DNA of 64,000 nucleotides from Lysobacterales bacterium (GCA_026988115.1 JALSLV010000047.1:1-64000), one strand, 5' to 3'; counted from the first letter of the stretch, positions 1 to 9,426 are shown. The notes: a model not told the origin generated them from the sequence alone. Numbers and translations: made by a program.

Positions 1-185
1 AAAATGGTTTCAAATTAAGCCTAAAATCTTTAAACAAAATCCTAGCCAATTTAAACAAAGGTTGTTAAGATTAAAGTCTTCTAACAAGATGGGTTTACAT
101 CAACAACGTTGTGAAACCTGACAATTAACCAACCAAGTTAAGGGAGTATAAAAGCTATAAGGTGAATTATTATATTTAGTAACTG

Positions 186-620
186 TTAATTACTATGTGG
201 CAGTTCATAGTCTGGATACAATAACAATAATTTATCAATAACCATATTTGCTTTTTCTGTTTCTCCTGAATTTTCGAACTTAAGCAAAGCTTCAACTAAT
301 TTTTCTGGAGTTTGTAACCGTGAGAGATAAACTTGAAAACTATATGAATTGTGCATTTTTTTAATATCTGTTTTAGTTGGTATAAAAGGCTCAGATTTAA
401 CTTTATTTTTTACTTCAATTTTTTCTTCAGAATTTGCATCTTTAAGCTTATGAATAGTTTGGTTTCTAAAATTTGATTTGACAGGTTTTTCAATTTGAAC
501 AATAGGAGTGATTTTTTCTGAGTTATCAACTTGGAATTTATTCCATACAAATATTGAAATGAATATTAGAACTGAAATTAATATTAATATTATTAATGGG
601 TTAGTTTTTTTTGTAGTCAT
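186..620 (-). CDS. Small single-pass membrane protein, unknown function
   Basis: No family recognised. The 144-residue product starts with a short basic segment followed by a strongly hydrophobic stretch (about residues 9-27), so it is probably anchored in the inner membrane with most of the chain outside the bilayer. The middle is Lys/Glu rich. Residues about 108-140 (VEALLKFENSGETEKANMVI and what follows) read like one TPR-type helical hairpin. It lies on the strand opposite to the glycan genes that follow, so it is a separate transcription unit. No good Shine-Dalgarno sequence precedes the ATG. That it is a real gene is supported by its membrane-protein architecture and the lack of any competing ORF. 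Confidence 0.6.
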   Translation of the reverse strand: MTTKKTNPLIILILISVLIFISIFVWNKFQVDNSEKITPIVQIEKPVKSNFRNQTIHKLKDANSEEKIEVKNKVKSEPFIPTKTDIKKMHNSYSFQVYLSRLQTPEKLVEALLKFENSGETEKANMVIDKLLLLYPDYELPHSN

Positions 621-765
621 AGTAAATTAATTATTAAAGTTTATGTTAAAGTGTTAGAGTGCTGATTATTCAATATGTTCCATATTTTAAATAAAAAACA
701 ATAATTATTCTATATAAATAGTTATATGAATAATATAATGCACTTTTAAAATCTATATAACTCAA

Positions 766-1932
766 TTGTCAGATTTAATAGTAGCAAAAAACATATCTAA
801 ACGATATCCCGTATTAAATACAGCGTCCAATAGATTAAAGTCTTTATTCTCATTAATTTTTAGTAAAAAAAATAGTAATGATATCGTTGTTTTAGAGGGA
901 ATAAATCTTACTATAAAATCTGGAGAATCTTTAGCAATTATAGGAAAAAATGGTGCGGGAAAAAGCACATTATTAAAAATAATTAGTGGCGTTATTAATG
1001 CAAGCACTGGTAGCATTAATGTACACGGTTCTATTGGGGCACTATTAGAGTTAGGTAGTGGATTTCATCCAGAATACTCTGGTAGAGAAAACTTAAAAAT
1101 GTCAGCTGCATTGGCTGGTTTAAGTGAAAAAAATTTAGAACAAAACTTAAATAAAATGATTGAGTTTGCGGATATTGGTGACTACATAGATCAACCAGTT
1201 AAAAATTATTCATCGGGAATGGTGGTTCGCCTTGGCTTCTCGGTGGTCACGGTGACAAAGCCAGATTTATTGATTACCGATGAAGTATTGGCCGTTGGTG
1301 ATGCACAATTTCAAAATAAGTGCATTTCATGGATTGATAGTTATCTTAAAAACGGAGGGACATTATTACTTGTTTCTCATAGTATTTACCATGTTCAAAA
1401 AATGTGTAAGAATGCTATTTGGCTTGAAAATGGTAAAATCAAAAAACAAGGAAACGCTTATGCGATTTCTCAAGAGTACCAGAGTTACTATGAAAAGAAA
1501 AAAGATGGCGTTAAAGTCAGTGGTGATAAAGATGTGTCTAATTATCACGTGATGTCTTTAAAACTTTTTAATGACAATGGTGATGAAACAACATTAATTG
1601 ATACCAATCAAAACCTGACCGTTAAAGTGCAGGTGTTTTCACCCGACAATAGACCTCCAGGTTTAACTCTTGGTATCGTTAGAAAGGATATTCCTGTTTA
1701 TGGGACTATTTCAGACAACCACAATGCGATACCAAAAAAGTTAAAAAATCATTTATTTGAATTCACCGTAAAATATAAAAACATTAAGTTGTTACCTTCA
1801 GATTATGAATTTAAAGCGCATGCTATGGATCCTGAGTGTTTAAGGATAATGGATGAAGAGTCAATAGAATTTAGGGTTCATTCTAAATCGACAGACCTAG
1901 GTGTGGTGATTTTAGATACTCAATGGAGTTAG
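766..1932 (+). CDS. Wzt-like ABC transporter ATPase for polysaccharide/O-antigen export
   Basis: The 388-residue product is the ATP-binding subunit of an ABC exporter of the Wzt/TagH type, which drives lipid-linked glycan across the inner membrane. Visible motifs: Walker A GKNGAGKST (about residue 65), ABC signature YSSGM, and Walker B with the family-typical LLITDEVLAVGD. Residues about 245-388 form an extra C-terminal beta-rich region like the Wzt carbohydrate-binding domain, which in the family selects the finished glycan. The start is a TTG at 766 with no clear Shine-Dalgarno. It is followed after 4 bases by a glycosyltransferase and forms the head of a glycan operon. The partner permease (Wzm) is not next to it in this window, which is unusual; it may lie beyond the left edge. 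Confidence 0.88.
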   Translation: MSDLIVAKNISKRYPVLNTASNRLKSLFSLIFSKKNSNDIVVLEGINLTIKSGESLAIIGKNGAGKSTLLKIISGVINASTGSINVHGSIGALLELGSGFHPEYSGRENLKMSAALAGLSEKNLEQNLNKMIEFADIGDYIDQPVKNYSSGMVVRLGFSVVTVTKPDLLITDEVLAVGDAQFQNKCISWIDSYLKNGGTLLLVSHSIYHVQKMCKNAIWLENGKIKKQGNAYAISQEYQSYYEKKKDGVKVSGDKDVSNYHVMSLKLFNDNGDETTLIDTNQNLTVKVQVFSPDNRPPGLTLGIVRKDIPVYGTISDNHNAIPKKLKNHLFEFTVKYKNIKLLPSDYEFKAHAMDPECLRIMDEESIEFRVHSKSTDLGVVILDTQWS

Positions 1933-1936
1933 TTTA

Positions 1937-2743
1937 ATGCGTAAGATTGATGTGGTTGTTCCGGTTTATAATGCTTATGCGAGTGTTAAAGAGTGTTTAA
2001 AAAGCCTATCTAAACACCAACAACCAGTAGAAAAAATCTACCTTATCGACGATTGCTCAACTGATGTGAGAATAAAGCCTCTATTGAATGAGTTTGCTAA
2101 GGATAATAATTGGGTGGTTGTCTACCAAGACGTAAATCAAGGTTTTGTCAAAACAGCCAATAAAGGACTTAAGCTCAGTAAAAACAACACAATTCTGTTA
2201 AACTCCGATACCATTGTCAGTGATAATTGGCTAATGGGTTTTAAGGATTGTTTAACAAATAATAAAGACATTGCAACGGCAACAGCGTGGTCTAATAATG
2301 CTGAGATTTGTTCTTTTCCTGAGTTTTTGAGAAACAACCCAATACCCGCTGATATAGATATATTCTCAAGAAAACTTTATGACAATTACCTTCCGGTGTA
2401 TCCTGAGATTCCAACGGCTGTTGGTTTTTGTATGTTGATAACCCAGCAAGCAAAGCAAGTGGTTGGTTACTTAGATGAAGAACAATTTGGGCATGGATAC
2501 GGTGAAGAAAACGATTATTCATTGCGAGCAACAAGGGCAGGTTTAAGAAATGTTATATGCGATAATGTCTACGTTGCACACGTTGGAAACCAATCGTTTA
2601 GTGATTTAGGCATTAAGCCCGATGAAAGCAGCATGAAAAGATTGTTAGAAAAGCACCCAAAATACCTTGAGTTAATTCAGGATTTCATAAGCAAAGACCC
2701 TTTGGCAGAAGTGCGCAAAACTATTCTCTCCAAGATTGGATGA
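1937..2743 (+). CDS. Family 2 glycosyltransferase
   Basis: The 268-residue product begins directly with the GT2 signature: a hydrophobic strand VDVVVPVYNA followed by LIDDCSTD, the nucleotide-sugar binding pattern of GT-A folds. ILLNSDTIV supplies the DXD-like metal site and GYGEENDYSLRA is the usual acceptor-side E-D-x-D motif. It probably transfers a sugar to a growing surface glycan on the cytoplasmic face of the membrane. It starts 4 bases after the Wzt-like ATPase gene, so the two are almost certainly co-transcribed. No membrane segment is visible. Sugar specificity cannot be read from the sequence. Confidence 0.88.
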   Translation: MRKIDVVVPVYNAYASVKECLKSLSKHQQPVEKIYLIDDCSTDVRIKPLLNEFAKDNNWVVVYQDVNQGFVKTANKGLKLSKNNTILLNSDTIVSDNWLMGFKDCLTNNKDIATATAWSNNAEICSFPEFLRNNPIPADIDIFSRKLYDNYLPVYPEIPTAVGFCMLITQQAKQVVGYLDEEQFGHGYGEENDYSLRATRAGLRNVICDNVYVAHVGNQSFSDLGIKPDESSMKRLLEKHPKYLELIQDFISKDPLAEVRKTILSKIG

Positions 2744-2806
2744 GTTTAGTGGTGTAATATTGGCTTTTTAGGTAAAATTGTTGCACTTTTAAAATAATAA
2801 ACAGTT

Positions 2807-4612
2807 ATGGAATTTGAATTTGATTTCGGTGCAAAAACTTTAACCCAAGGGGTGAAGAAAAATGTAAAAAAATACGCATCGGTTGCTGGCGTCGCTTTTT
2901 CCTTATCGAGTGAAGAGCTGGTTTTTATGAATAAAGAGACTGGCGAAAATCATGTGATGACTGATAAGGTTTTATTTGCTCTGAGCCTATGCCAACAGTT
3001 CAAGCCGTTAGACCAACACATTGTTACAATTGGACAGAATATTCCAGAACTCCAAAATCAAGTACAAGCCATACAAACAGTTGTTGATTTTCTAATTAAA
3101 AACAAATTGTTGTTAGAAGACCAAGAGTGGTTAGCACAGTTGTCTGAATCTTCTTCGCAGATTAAAGTCTCGAATGCAGGAATAGTCATCAGGGCATTTG
3201 AGAAACCAAACCTACTCAATCGCCTATTAGAATCATTACAAAAATACCAGTTGAAGCACAATAAAAAATTCTCAGTTCAAGTCTATAGCGATTCAAACTC
3301 AGAGAAAATCGAACTAGAAATGGAAGAAGTGTGTAAATCTTTTAAATCTGAAATCCGCATTACTTTTTATGGGCAGGTGTGGCAAAATCAATTTATTAAG
3401 ATGTTAACAACAGAGTTTCCACAAAGACCAGAAGAAATAAAATGGTTGTTGAGTCAATCCAGTCAGCACTATTCTGGAGGGAGAATTTGGAATCTTGCTT
3501 TATTAAACAATGCAGGAAAAAAATTCTTATTTTTCGATGACAATTATATATTTGAAGCCCGAATAAAAAGTGAAAACAATAATTTAGTCAACTTAAATAA
3601 TAAAACAGACTTGAGTGTGGATTTTTCGCTTAATTTAACTGATATTAAGCAAAATTCCAATCAATACGAAGAAGACGTATTAACCCAGATGATAAATAGT
3701 TGTGGGCAAACTACAGGGAACTGGTTGTCAACCAGAGATGTGAAATATTCGGCAGTTGATCACTTGAGCTTAGTGGAGCTGCAAAGAATTCAGTCCACAT
3801 CATTGATAAAATCAGTTGGAACAGGCACTTGGGGAAGCCCTCGTTCGGAACATAATTATTGGCTCTACTACTTAGACGGAGAGCAGAAACAGGCTTTTTG
3901 GGAGTCACGAGAAGTTTATTTGGATAATATTGAAGCCTCAAACTTAATGCACTACTCCAATGAATACGAGTTTCTATCCATGGCTCGATTTTTACCATCT
4001 GCCATTGACAACTCTTCATTGACGCCATTTGCAATGCCAAGTGATACCTTGGAGGATTATTTTTTTAATGCGGTTTCACTTTATTGTTACCCTAACCAAA
4101 TTTCAATGCAGTGCCCATTTATGTTGGGGCATATTCAAGCAGAAAGAAAAGACAGATCGGCAACAAATCATTTGGCGCGAACACCGAATTTTAATAAATT
4201 TATTGCAGATTATGCTTTAACCTTGGTGGATTCAACAGATGCTTTAGATCCAACCATAAGATTGAAAACCCTGAGTGATTACGTATTGGGTTTGTCCGAT
4301 GCAACAGATGAGACAATACATAACCGACTAAAAGAATACTTGTCACAGATTCGTTCCGATATGGTTTTGAGTATGCAGACTCAAATGGCAAATTCTCCCG
4401 ATGCGCCAGTTTATTGGCAGGCCGATGTTAGAGAAATAGTTGAGGCAAATGGCAAAGCACTTATTCAGAATAAACCCCCTATTTTATCGGGTTGGGATAA
4501 GTCAATGGATAAACAAGATTGCGTTGAAACAGCTCGTCATGAACTCAAAAGAGTGGCAACAGCGATGGAGTTATGGCCGCAGTTATGGGAGTTTTGTAAA
4601 ATCAGCCAATAA
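2807..4612 (+). CDS. Large uncharacterised protein with GT-A-like core
   Basis: The 601-residue product has no family I can name. The central part (about residues 125-260) resembles a glycosyltransferase: a hydrophobic strand with R at GIVIRAFEKPNLLNRLLESL, then a region ending in KKFLFFDDN, which looks like the DXD strand of GT-A enzymes. About residues 35-110 look like a small mixed alpha/beta domain (a PqqD-like or winged-helix shape is possible but unproven). The C-terminal third is helical and Trp-rich. Its stop codon overlaps the ATG of the next glycosyltransferase (TAATG), indicating translational coupling and a shared role in glycan building. The 63-base gap upstream carries the word GCACTTTTAAAA also seen before two other genes. 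Confidence 0.6.
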   Translation: MEFEFDFGAKTLTQGVKKNVKKYASVAGVAFSLSSEELVFMNKETGENHVMTDKVLFALSLCQQFKPLDQHIVTIGQNIPELQNQVQAIQTVVDFLIKNKLLLEDQEWLAQLSESSSQIKVSNAGIVIRAFEKPNLLNRLLESLQKYQLKHNKKFSVQVYSDSNSEKIELEMEEVCKSFKSEIRITFYGQVWQNQFIKMLTTEFPQRPEEIKWLLSQSSQHYSGGRIWNLALLNNAGKKFLFFDDNYIFEARIKSENNNLVNLNNKTDLSVDFSLNLTDIKQNSNQYEEDVLTQMINSCGQTTGNWLSTRDVKYSAVDHLSLVELQRIQSTSLIKSVGTGTWGSPRSEHNYWLYYLDGEQKQAFWESREVYLDNIEASNLMHYSNEYEFLSMARFLPSAIDNSSLTPFAMPSDTLEDYFFNAVSLYCYPNQISMQCPFMLGHIQAERKDRSATNHLARTPNFNKFIADYALTLVDSTDALDPTIRLKTLSDYVLGLSDATDETIHNRLKEYLSQIRSDMVLSMQTQMANSPDAPVYWQADVREIVEANGKALIQNKPPILSGWDKSMDKQDCVETARHELKRVATAMELWPQLWEFCKISQ

Positions 4613-5421
4613 TGAACTCTTGTGCCGTTATTATCGTCAATTACAATACTGGGAAATTGTTGTCTCAAGTCATTGATTGCGTGATAAAAGCACAAGGTGT
4701 TGATGAAATTATTGTGGTGGATAATAACTCTACCGATGGCAGCATGGAGTTGTTGCCAGATAACCCTAAGATTAAAACAATTTTACGTAAAACCAATGCA
4801 GGTTTTGGCAGTAGTTGTAACCTAGGAGCTAAACACGCCCAGTCTGAATACCTGCTGTTTCTCAACCCGGATTGCCTCATTCAAAAAGACAGTATCGTTG
4901 AGTCAGTGAAGACTTTTAATAAGAGCTGCAAACTTGCAATTGTTGGAGCTTTGGTAAAGAACTCGGATGGCACTGAACAGCAGGCGACACGCCGAGGTCT
5001 ACCCACTTTATGGCGGGCAATAAAAACCTATACTAAAATAGAAAAACTGGCTAAATACTGTGGTTGTTTTGCCGGAGTCAATCTCAATTACAAGCCAATG
5101 TTTAAGCAAGCAAAACAAGTCGAAGCAATTTCAGGTGCATATATTTTTATTAACGCATCAATTTTCAAGGAACTAGGAGGGTTTGATGAAGGTTTTTTTA
5201 TGCATTTTGAAGATCTAGATTTATGTAAACGCAGTCTTGATGCAGGTTATAGAATTATTCTGAATCCGCAGATTGAAGTTATTCATTACCAAGGGACATC
5301 CAGTCAAAGTAATAATCATGTCAGTGACTATAAAAAACAAAGCTTGCAGCGATATTTCTGCAAGCATTGTTCATTTTTTTCATACTATGTAATTAAAATT
5401 ATAAGTCGTTTTCTACGTTAG
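4612..5421 (+). CDS. Family 2 glycosyltransferase, WbbL/rhamnosyltransferase-like
   Basis: The 269-residue product is a GT2 enzyme of the type that adds deoxysugars such as rhamnose to surface polysaccharides. Motifs: AVIIVNYNTGKLL at the N terminus, EIIVVDNNSTDGS (nucleotide binding), YLLFLNPDC (DXD-like metal site), and GFFMHFEDLDLCKR (E-D-x-D acceptor motif). The size matches the family core without an added membrane domain. It begins inside the stop codon of the preceding gene, so it is translationally coupled to it. Its end overlaps the end of convergent ettA by 9 bases. Donor and acceptor are unknown. Confidence 0.85.
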   Translation: MNSCAVIIVNYNTGKLLSQVIDCVIKAQGVDEIIVVDNNSTDGSMELLPDNPKIKTILRKTNAGFGSSCNLGAKHAQSEYLLFLNPDCLIQKDSIVESVKTFNKSCKLAIVGALVKNSDGTEQQATRRGLPTLWRAIKTYTKIEKLAKYCGCFAGVNLNYKPMFKQAKQVEAISGAYIFINASIFKELGGFDEGFFMHFEDLDLCKRSLDAGYRIILNPQIEVIHYQGTSSQSNNHVSDYKKQSLQRYFCKHCSFFSYYVIKIISRFLR

Positions 5422-7080
5422 TTTTTTATATTTAATTCGATGTGGTTGCGGAATGTCACCAAAACGGCGTTTATAATCTTGTTCGTATTCGCTGTAATTG
5501 CCTTCAAAAAATTCCACATGAGACTCGTCTTCAAAAGCCAAAATGTGTGTGGCAATTCTATCCAAAAACCATCTATCATGCGAGATGACCATAACAGAAC
5601 CTGCAAAGTTTAATACCGCTTCTTCTAAGGCGCGTAAAGTTTCAACATCTAAATCATTGGTTGGCTCATCAAGTAATAACACATTGCCACCTGATTTTAA
5701 CACTTTGGCCAGTTGCAAACGGTTGCGTTCACCACCGGATAAATTCTTTACAAGTTTTTGTTGGTCGGCACCTTTGAAATTAAAGCGGGATAACCACGCA
5801 CGTGCTGGCACGGTATAATTGCCTATTTTTAATACTTCCTGACCATCGCCAATGTCTTCAAATAAGGGTTTGTCATTGTTGAGGTCTTCGCGAGATTGTT
5901 TGACATAAGCCAGTTCAACGGTTTCACCGATTTCAACGGTACCTTTGTCGGGTTCTTCATTGCCATCAATCATGTTAAATAGAGTTGATTTACCTGCTCC
6001 GTTTGGACCTATGATGCCAACGATAGCCCCTTGTGGCACTTTAAAACTTAAATCATCAATTAAGTATTTATCGCCAAAGGCTTTGGAGACATTTTTAAAT
6101 TCAATAACTTTTTCGCCCAAACGAGGACCTTGAGGTATAAAAATTTGGTTAGTTTCATTGCGCGATTGAAACTCTTTGGATTGCAGTTCTTCAAAACGTT
6201 TGAGGCGAGCTTTAGATTTGGTGCGTTTGCCTTTTGCATTGGAGCGAACCCACTCCAATTCGCTTTGTATGACTTTCATGTGCGATGCCTCAGAGCGTTT
6301 TTCTTGAATCAAACGGGCTTCTTTTTGTTCCAGCCACGAAGAATAATTGCCTTCATAAGGAATGCCGTGACCTCTATCTAATTCCAAAATCCATTCGGCG
6401 ACATTATCAAGGAAGTATCTATCATGCGTAACTGCCACAATGGTGCCTGTAAAGTCTGCCAAATAGCGTTCAAGCCATGCAACGGTTTCGGCATCCAAGT
6501 GATTGGTTGGCTCATCAAGCAACAACATATCAGGAGCAGAAAGCAATAGCTTACACAAAGCCACACGCCTTTTTTCTCCACCTGATAATACCTTTACAGG
6601 CTTATCCCACTCAGGTAGACGTAAAGCATCGGCAGCACGTTCTAGTGTTCTATCCAATTCCCAACCATTTGCCGCTTCAATTTTATCTTGTAATTCGGCT
6701 TGTTTTGCGAGTAAGTCTGTCATTTCATCATCGGACATTTCTTCGCCAAATTTTTCTGAAATGGCATCGAATTCATCCAGCATGCCTTTAACTTCACTCA
6801 TACCAAGTTCGACATTTTCACGCACTGTTTTTTCTTCATCCAATTCAGGCTCTTGTGATAAATAACCAATTTTAATGCCAGGTTGTGGACGTGATTCTCC
6901 GTTAAACTCTTTGTCAATGCCTGCCATAATGCGAAGAACGGTGGACTTTCCTGAACCATTCAAACCTAAAACGCCAATCTTGGCACCTGGGAAAAAACTA
7001 ATAGAAATGTCTTTGATGATTTCTTTATTTGGAGGAACCGTCTTACTCACACGGTTCATGGTGTAAATGTATTGTGCCAT
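5413..7080 (-). CDS. ettA: Energy-dependent translational throttle protein EttA (ABC-F)
   Basis: The 555-residue product is an ABC-F protein: two ATP-binding cassettes and no membrane domain. Cassette 1 has Walker A GLNGSGKST and signature LSGGEKRR; cassette 2 has GPNGAGKST and LSGGERNR; both have LLLLDEPTN. The N terminus MAQYIYTMNRVSKTVPP is characteristic of EttA. Between the cassettes lies the charged linker (about residues 245-300) that in EttA contacts P-site tRNA. In E. coli EttA binds the ribosomal E site and gates the first peptide bond according to the ATP/ADP ratio. It is a single-gene unit, convergent with the glycan operon. Confidence 0.96.
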   Translation of the reverse strand: MAQYIYTMNRVSKTVPPNKEIIKDISISFFPGAKIGVLGLNGSGKSTVLRIMAGIDKEFNGESRPQPGIKIGYLSQEPELDEEKTVRENVELGMSEVKGMLDEFDAISEKFGEEMSDDEMTDLLAKQAELQDKIEAANGWELDRTLERAADALRLPEWDKPVKVLSGGEKRRVALCKLLLSAPDMLLLDEPTNHLDAETVAWLERYLADFTGTIVAVTHDRYFLDNVAEWILELDRGHGIPYEGNYSSWLEQKEARLIQEKRSEASHMKVIQSELEWVRSNAKGKRTKSKARLKRFEELQSKEFQSRNETNQIFIPQGPRLGEKVIEFKNVSKAFGDKYLIDDLSFKVPQGAIVGIIGPNGAGKSTLFNMIDGNEEPDKGTVEIGETVELAYVKQSREDLNNDKPLFEDIGDGQEVLKIGNYTVPARAWLSRFNFKGADQQKLVKNLSGGERNRLQLAKVLKSGGNVLLLDEPTNDLDVETLRALEEAVLNFAGSVMVISHDRWFLDRIATHILAFEDESHVEFFEGNYSEYEQDYKRRFGDIPQPHRIKYKKLT

Positions 7081-7148
7081 GATTCTCTGTTATTTTTTAT
7101 TGAAGGCTATCTTACAATAATTATCAATTAAAATCAGAATAACTTAAT

Positions 7149-8132
7149 TTAAATAAATTCATTGCTGGGATTTTTCTTCTCATTTCTTAATTTAATCATG
7201 TGTAAAACTGAAGCATGAAAGTCATCTAATACAAAATTTGCCCAAAATTTCCCGTACCAATTAATTTTTGTGGTCATTCTGTAACTTGTGGTTAGGGATA
7301 AATAAGTTTGTCCTTGGTGTTCTGATAAATAATAATAGCCAGATTCCACATTGAAATACTGGTCACCAACGGTAATATGGGTATCAAGTTCTGCAATTTC
7401 CATGGACTTTTCATCAATAATAACATCATAAGCAAGCAGTTTTTGGGGAATTATATTGGTAATTCTCTCTTGAAAATGAACCCCTCTTTCCCAATAAATT
7501 TCTCTTATGGCGCCAATTTCAACTACTTTTGTTGTGGCCTTTTGTGGTTTTGGTAAGCCAATAAAGTGTGAAATATTCCATTTTAATTCACTGGGCTTAA
7601 TGTTTTCTATATTAGACAAATTTCTCCAAACGCGTTCGATTGGCGCATTTATTTGTATCGAATTAGTGACAGAATAACGTAATGATTTAGCCGTTAAGGG
7701 TTGTTCTAATGGTATCATTAAAAATGGAGCAAGGGCAAAACATGAAATGATACCAGCTTTATATTTTGATTTATATTTGACTTTCATGCCAGCACCAATT
7801 TTGCCACCTAAAAATGCTAATGGCAAATAAAGAGGTAAAAGCATAAAAATACAAATGATTGTTTCCCATTGAACAATGAGTGAAATAATTGACCACCCGA
7901 ATACAGGCAGAAATGCATAGTATTTTCTTTTAGATTTATCTTCTGCTTGTTTTATTGGAATTAAAAACAATGTTAGCGCACCAACAGAAATAGGCGTAAC
8001 AATTAGCATGGCAAAGGATACAAATTGCAACCATTCCAAAGAGTGTTTTTCTCCGTATGTTGCTGCTAAGGCGCACAATAAAAATAATAACGTTCCCCAG
8101 ATAAATCCCATTATAGGTGCTTTGTAGTTCAT
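7149..8132 (-). CDS. Membrane protein with C-terminal SRPBCC-type domain
   Basis: The 327-residue product has four hydrophobic segments in its first about 150 residues (for example FIWGTLLFLLCALAATYG and ICIFMLLPLYLPLAFLGG). The second half matches the polyketide-cyclase/SRPBCC pattern: NSIQINAPIERVWRNLSNIE at its start, a mixed beta core, and a long C-terminal helix containing FVLDDFHASVLHMIKLR. SRPBCC folds bind hydrophobic ligands; the function of this membrane-fused form is unknown. Directly upstream of the ATG, on the minus strand, is the word GCACTTTTAAAA (8147-8158), also present before two plus-strand glycan genes. Confidence 0.7.
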   Translation of the reverse strand: MNYKAPIMGFIWGTLLFLLCALAATYGEKHSLEWLQFVSFAMLIVTPISVGALTLFLIPIKQAEDKSKRKYYAFLPVFGWSIISLIVQWETIICIFMLLPLYLPLAFLGGKIGAGMKVKYKSKYKAGIISCFALAPFLMIPLEQPLTAKSLRYSVTNSIQINAPIERVWRNLSNIENIKPSELKWNISHFIGLPKPQKATTKVVEIGAIREIYWERGVHFQERITNIIPQKLLAYDVIIDEKSMEIAELDTHITVGDQYFNVESGYYYLSEHQGQTYLSLTTSYRMTTKINWYGKFWANFVLDDFHASVLHMIKLRNEKKNPSNEFI

Positions 8133-8148
8133 AAATTCATTTCAATTT

Positions 8149-8363
8149 TTAAAAGTGCCTCCAATGTAATGCAAACACAGCAAGAAAACTTCCTAAATGC
8201 TCATTTAGGAATAAACTTAGAGAAACATTTAAATGAGACCTTTGCATAACTCTGGGATGATGGAAAAAAGTATGAAAAAAGCTCCAATCAAGAAAAAAAT
8301 GAGTCAAATAGTACAAATCCAGCTTTTCTGTAATAGATTTTATGTTCTCGGACAAGCTCCTAG
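8149..8363. mobile_element. Probable remnant of a small transposable element
   Basis: No gene is convincing here, although the minus strand has an open frame of 68 codons (8149-8355). The segment contains a perfect hairpin TCCTAAATG-CT-CATTTAGGA (8191-8210) and the motif GAGACCTTTGCATAA (8235-8249), which resembles IS5/IS1106-type terminal repeats as I remember them. At its right end, 8315-8363 resembles the right end of the 110-base element at 45941-46050 (AAATCCAGCTTTTC, then TAGATT, then TTCTCGG.CA). It looks like overlapping ends of decayed elements. No transposase is present; family assignment is uncertain. Confidence 0.4.
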
Positions 8364-8374
8364 ACTCGTGTTTA

Positions 8375-8618
8375 CACTAGCCCGAATATTTCATATGATA
8401 AGCCAAAAATAAGGCGTTTATCTCTAAATAACAACACCTTAACTCAACATTGTTACGGTTACACATTTGTACAAATGGCTTTAAAGAAAAACTAGCTTCA
8501 TATCTTGCACAAATATCACTAAAACCTATGAATAACTAGGTATATAGTGACATTTATGCAACCTATTTCGCTATTTTTCCCTTAAACTCCATTCTCCTAT
8601 GAAATATTCGGGCTAGTG
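8375..8618. mobile_element. MITE-like element with perfect 20-bp terminal inverted repeats
   Basis: The 244-base segment is bounded by CACTAGCCCGAATATTTCAT (8375-8394) and its exact reverse complement (8599-8618). The interior has no ORF and no transposase, so it would be a non-autonomous element mobilised in trans. No clear target duplication is visible at the edges. It lies in the intergenic space between the SRPBCC membrane-protein gene and the TVNGSI lipoprotein gene, next to another element remnant. Confidence 0.7.
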
Positions 8619-8670
8619 AGATTTAAGGTTAAGTGGCAGAGGTGTATTTCTGCCATGTGACCTGTTGTGA

Positions 8671-9372
8671 CTAATAAGGTTTTTCTTCTCCGCTGTAGTT
8701 GATAATATCTGCATTTTCTATGTCATCATCTATCTCAACACTGTCATGAACGTAGAGTTTAACTTCGCGTTCAAATTCTAAATCACCTTTGATTTCGCTA
8801 TTCTTACCAAGAACAATTTTGGGCGTTTTGGTTTTTGAACTGCTAAACCAACCCTTATTGGGTTTATGTACGATGATGTCATCAACCGTGGATCCTTGTA
8901 ATAAATAGATGTTTCCATTTACCGTTTCAATGTCGCCTTTTATCTCGGAATGATAAACTTTAATACTGCCATTAACGGTTTCCACATTTTCATGGATGAT
9001 ACAACCTGAATTAGTTGTGATTGAGCCGTTTACGGTTTCGACATTCTCTTCAATGTCGCAGTTGTCGCCCAATTTAATTGAACCATTAACCGTTTCTGCG
9101 GATTCGGCTTTGACATTTTCTGCAAAGGTTACACTGCCATTGACGGTGCTTGCATCCCCTACTTGGCTATCGGATGAAACTCGTACTGAACCATTGACAG
9201 TGGATAAGTCGCCAACATTTGCATTGTGCCCAACCTTGATGCTGCCATTGACTGTGTCGTAATCTTTGTTGGGCGCGTTTGTTCCATCTTCAACAGACTT
9301 GCTGCCAAGAAATCCCGCACAAGCAGTTAATGAAAATAATGAGCCTATAATGATGAGTTTGTATTTATTCAT
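8671..9372 (-). CDS. Secreted lipoprotein with seven TVNGSI repeats (beta-solenoid)
   Basis: The 233-residue product has a signal peptide ending in the lipobox LTAC, so it should be processed at Cys 18 and lipidated. The mature part contains seven copies, spaced about 18 residues, of (S/D/E)TVNG(S/N)(I/V), the pattern of polymer-forming or DUF4097-like right-handed beta-solenoids. After the last copy come a short linker rich in Ser, Thr and Lys and an acidic C terminus. Such proteins form rigid rods on membranes; a specific function is unknown. It is monocistronic and lies just downstream of rpoH on the same strand, separated from it by a strong terminator. Confidence 0.75.
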   Translation of the reverse strand: MNKYKLIIIGSLFSLTACAGFLGSKSVEDGTNAPNKDYDTVNGSIKVGHNANVGDLSTVNGSVRVSSDSQVGDASTVNGSVTFAENVKAESAETVNGSIKLGDNCDIEENVETVNGSITTNSGCIIHENVETVNGSIKVYHSEIKGDIETVNGNIYLLQGSTVDDIIVHKPNKGWFSSSKTKTPKIVLGKNSEIKGDLEFEREVKLYVHDSVEIDDDIENADIINYSGEEKPY

Positions 9373-9426
9373 GGTTGTGACCTTTTGTTGTGTTTATTAC
9401 TTAAACGCCTGCAATATAAAAATGTT

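Noticed and set aside
8149-8355. 68-codon minus-strand ORF
   Set aside because: It lies in element remnants with hairpins; no ribosome site and the composition follows the repeats.
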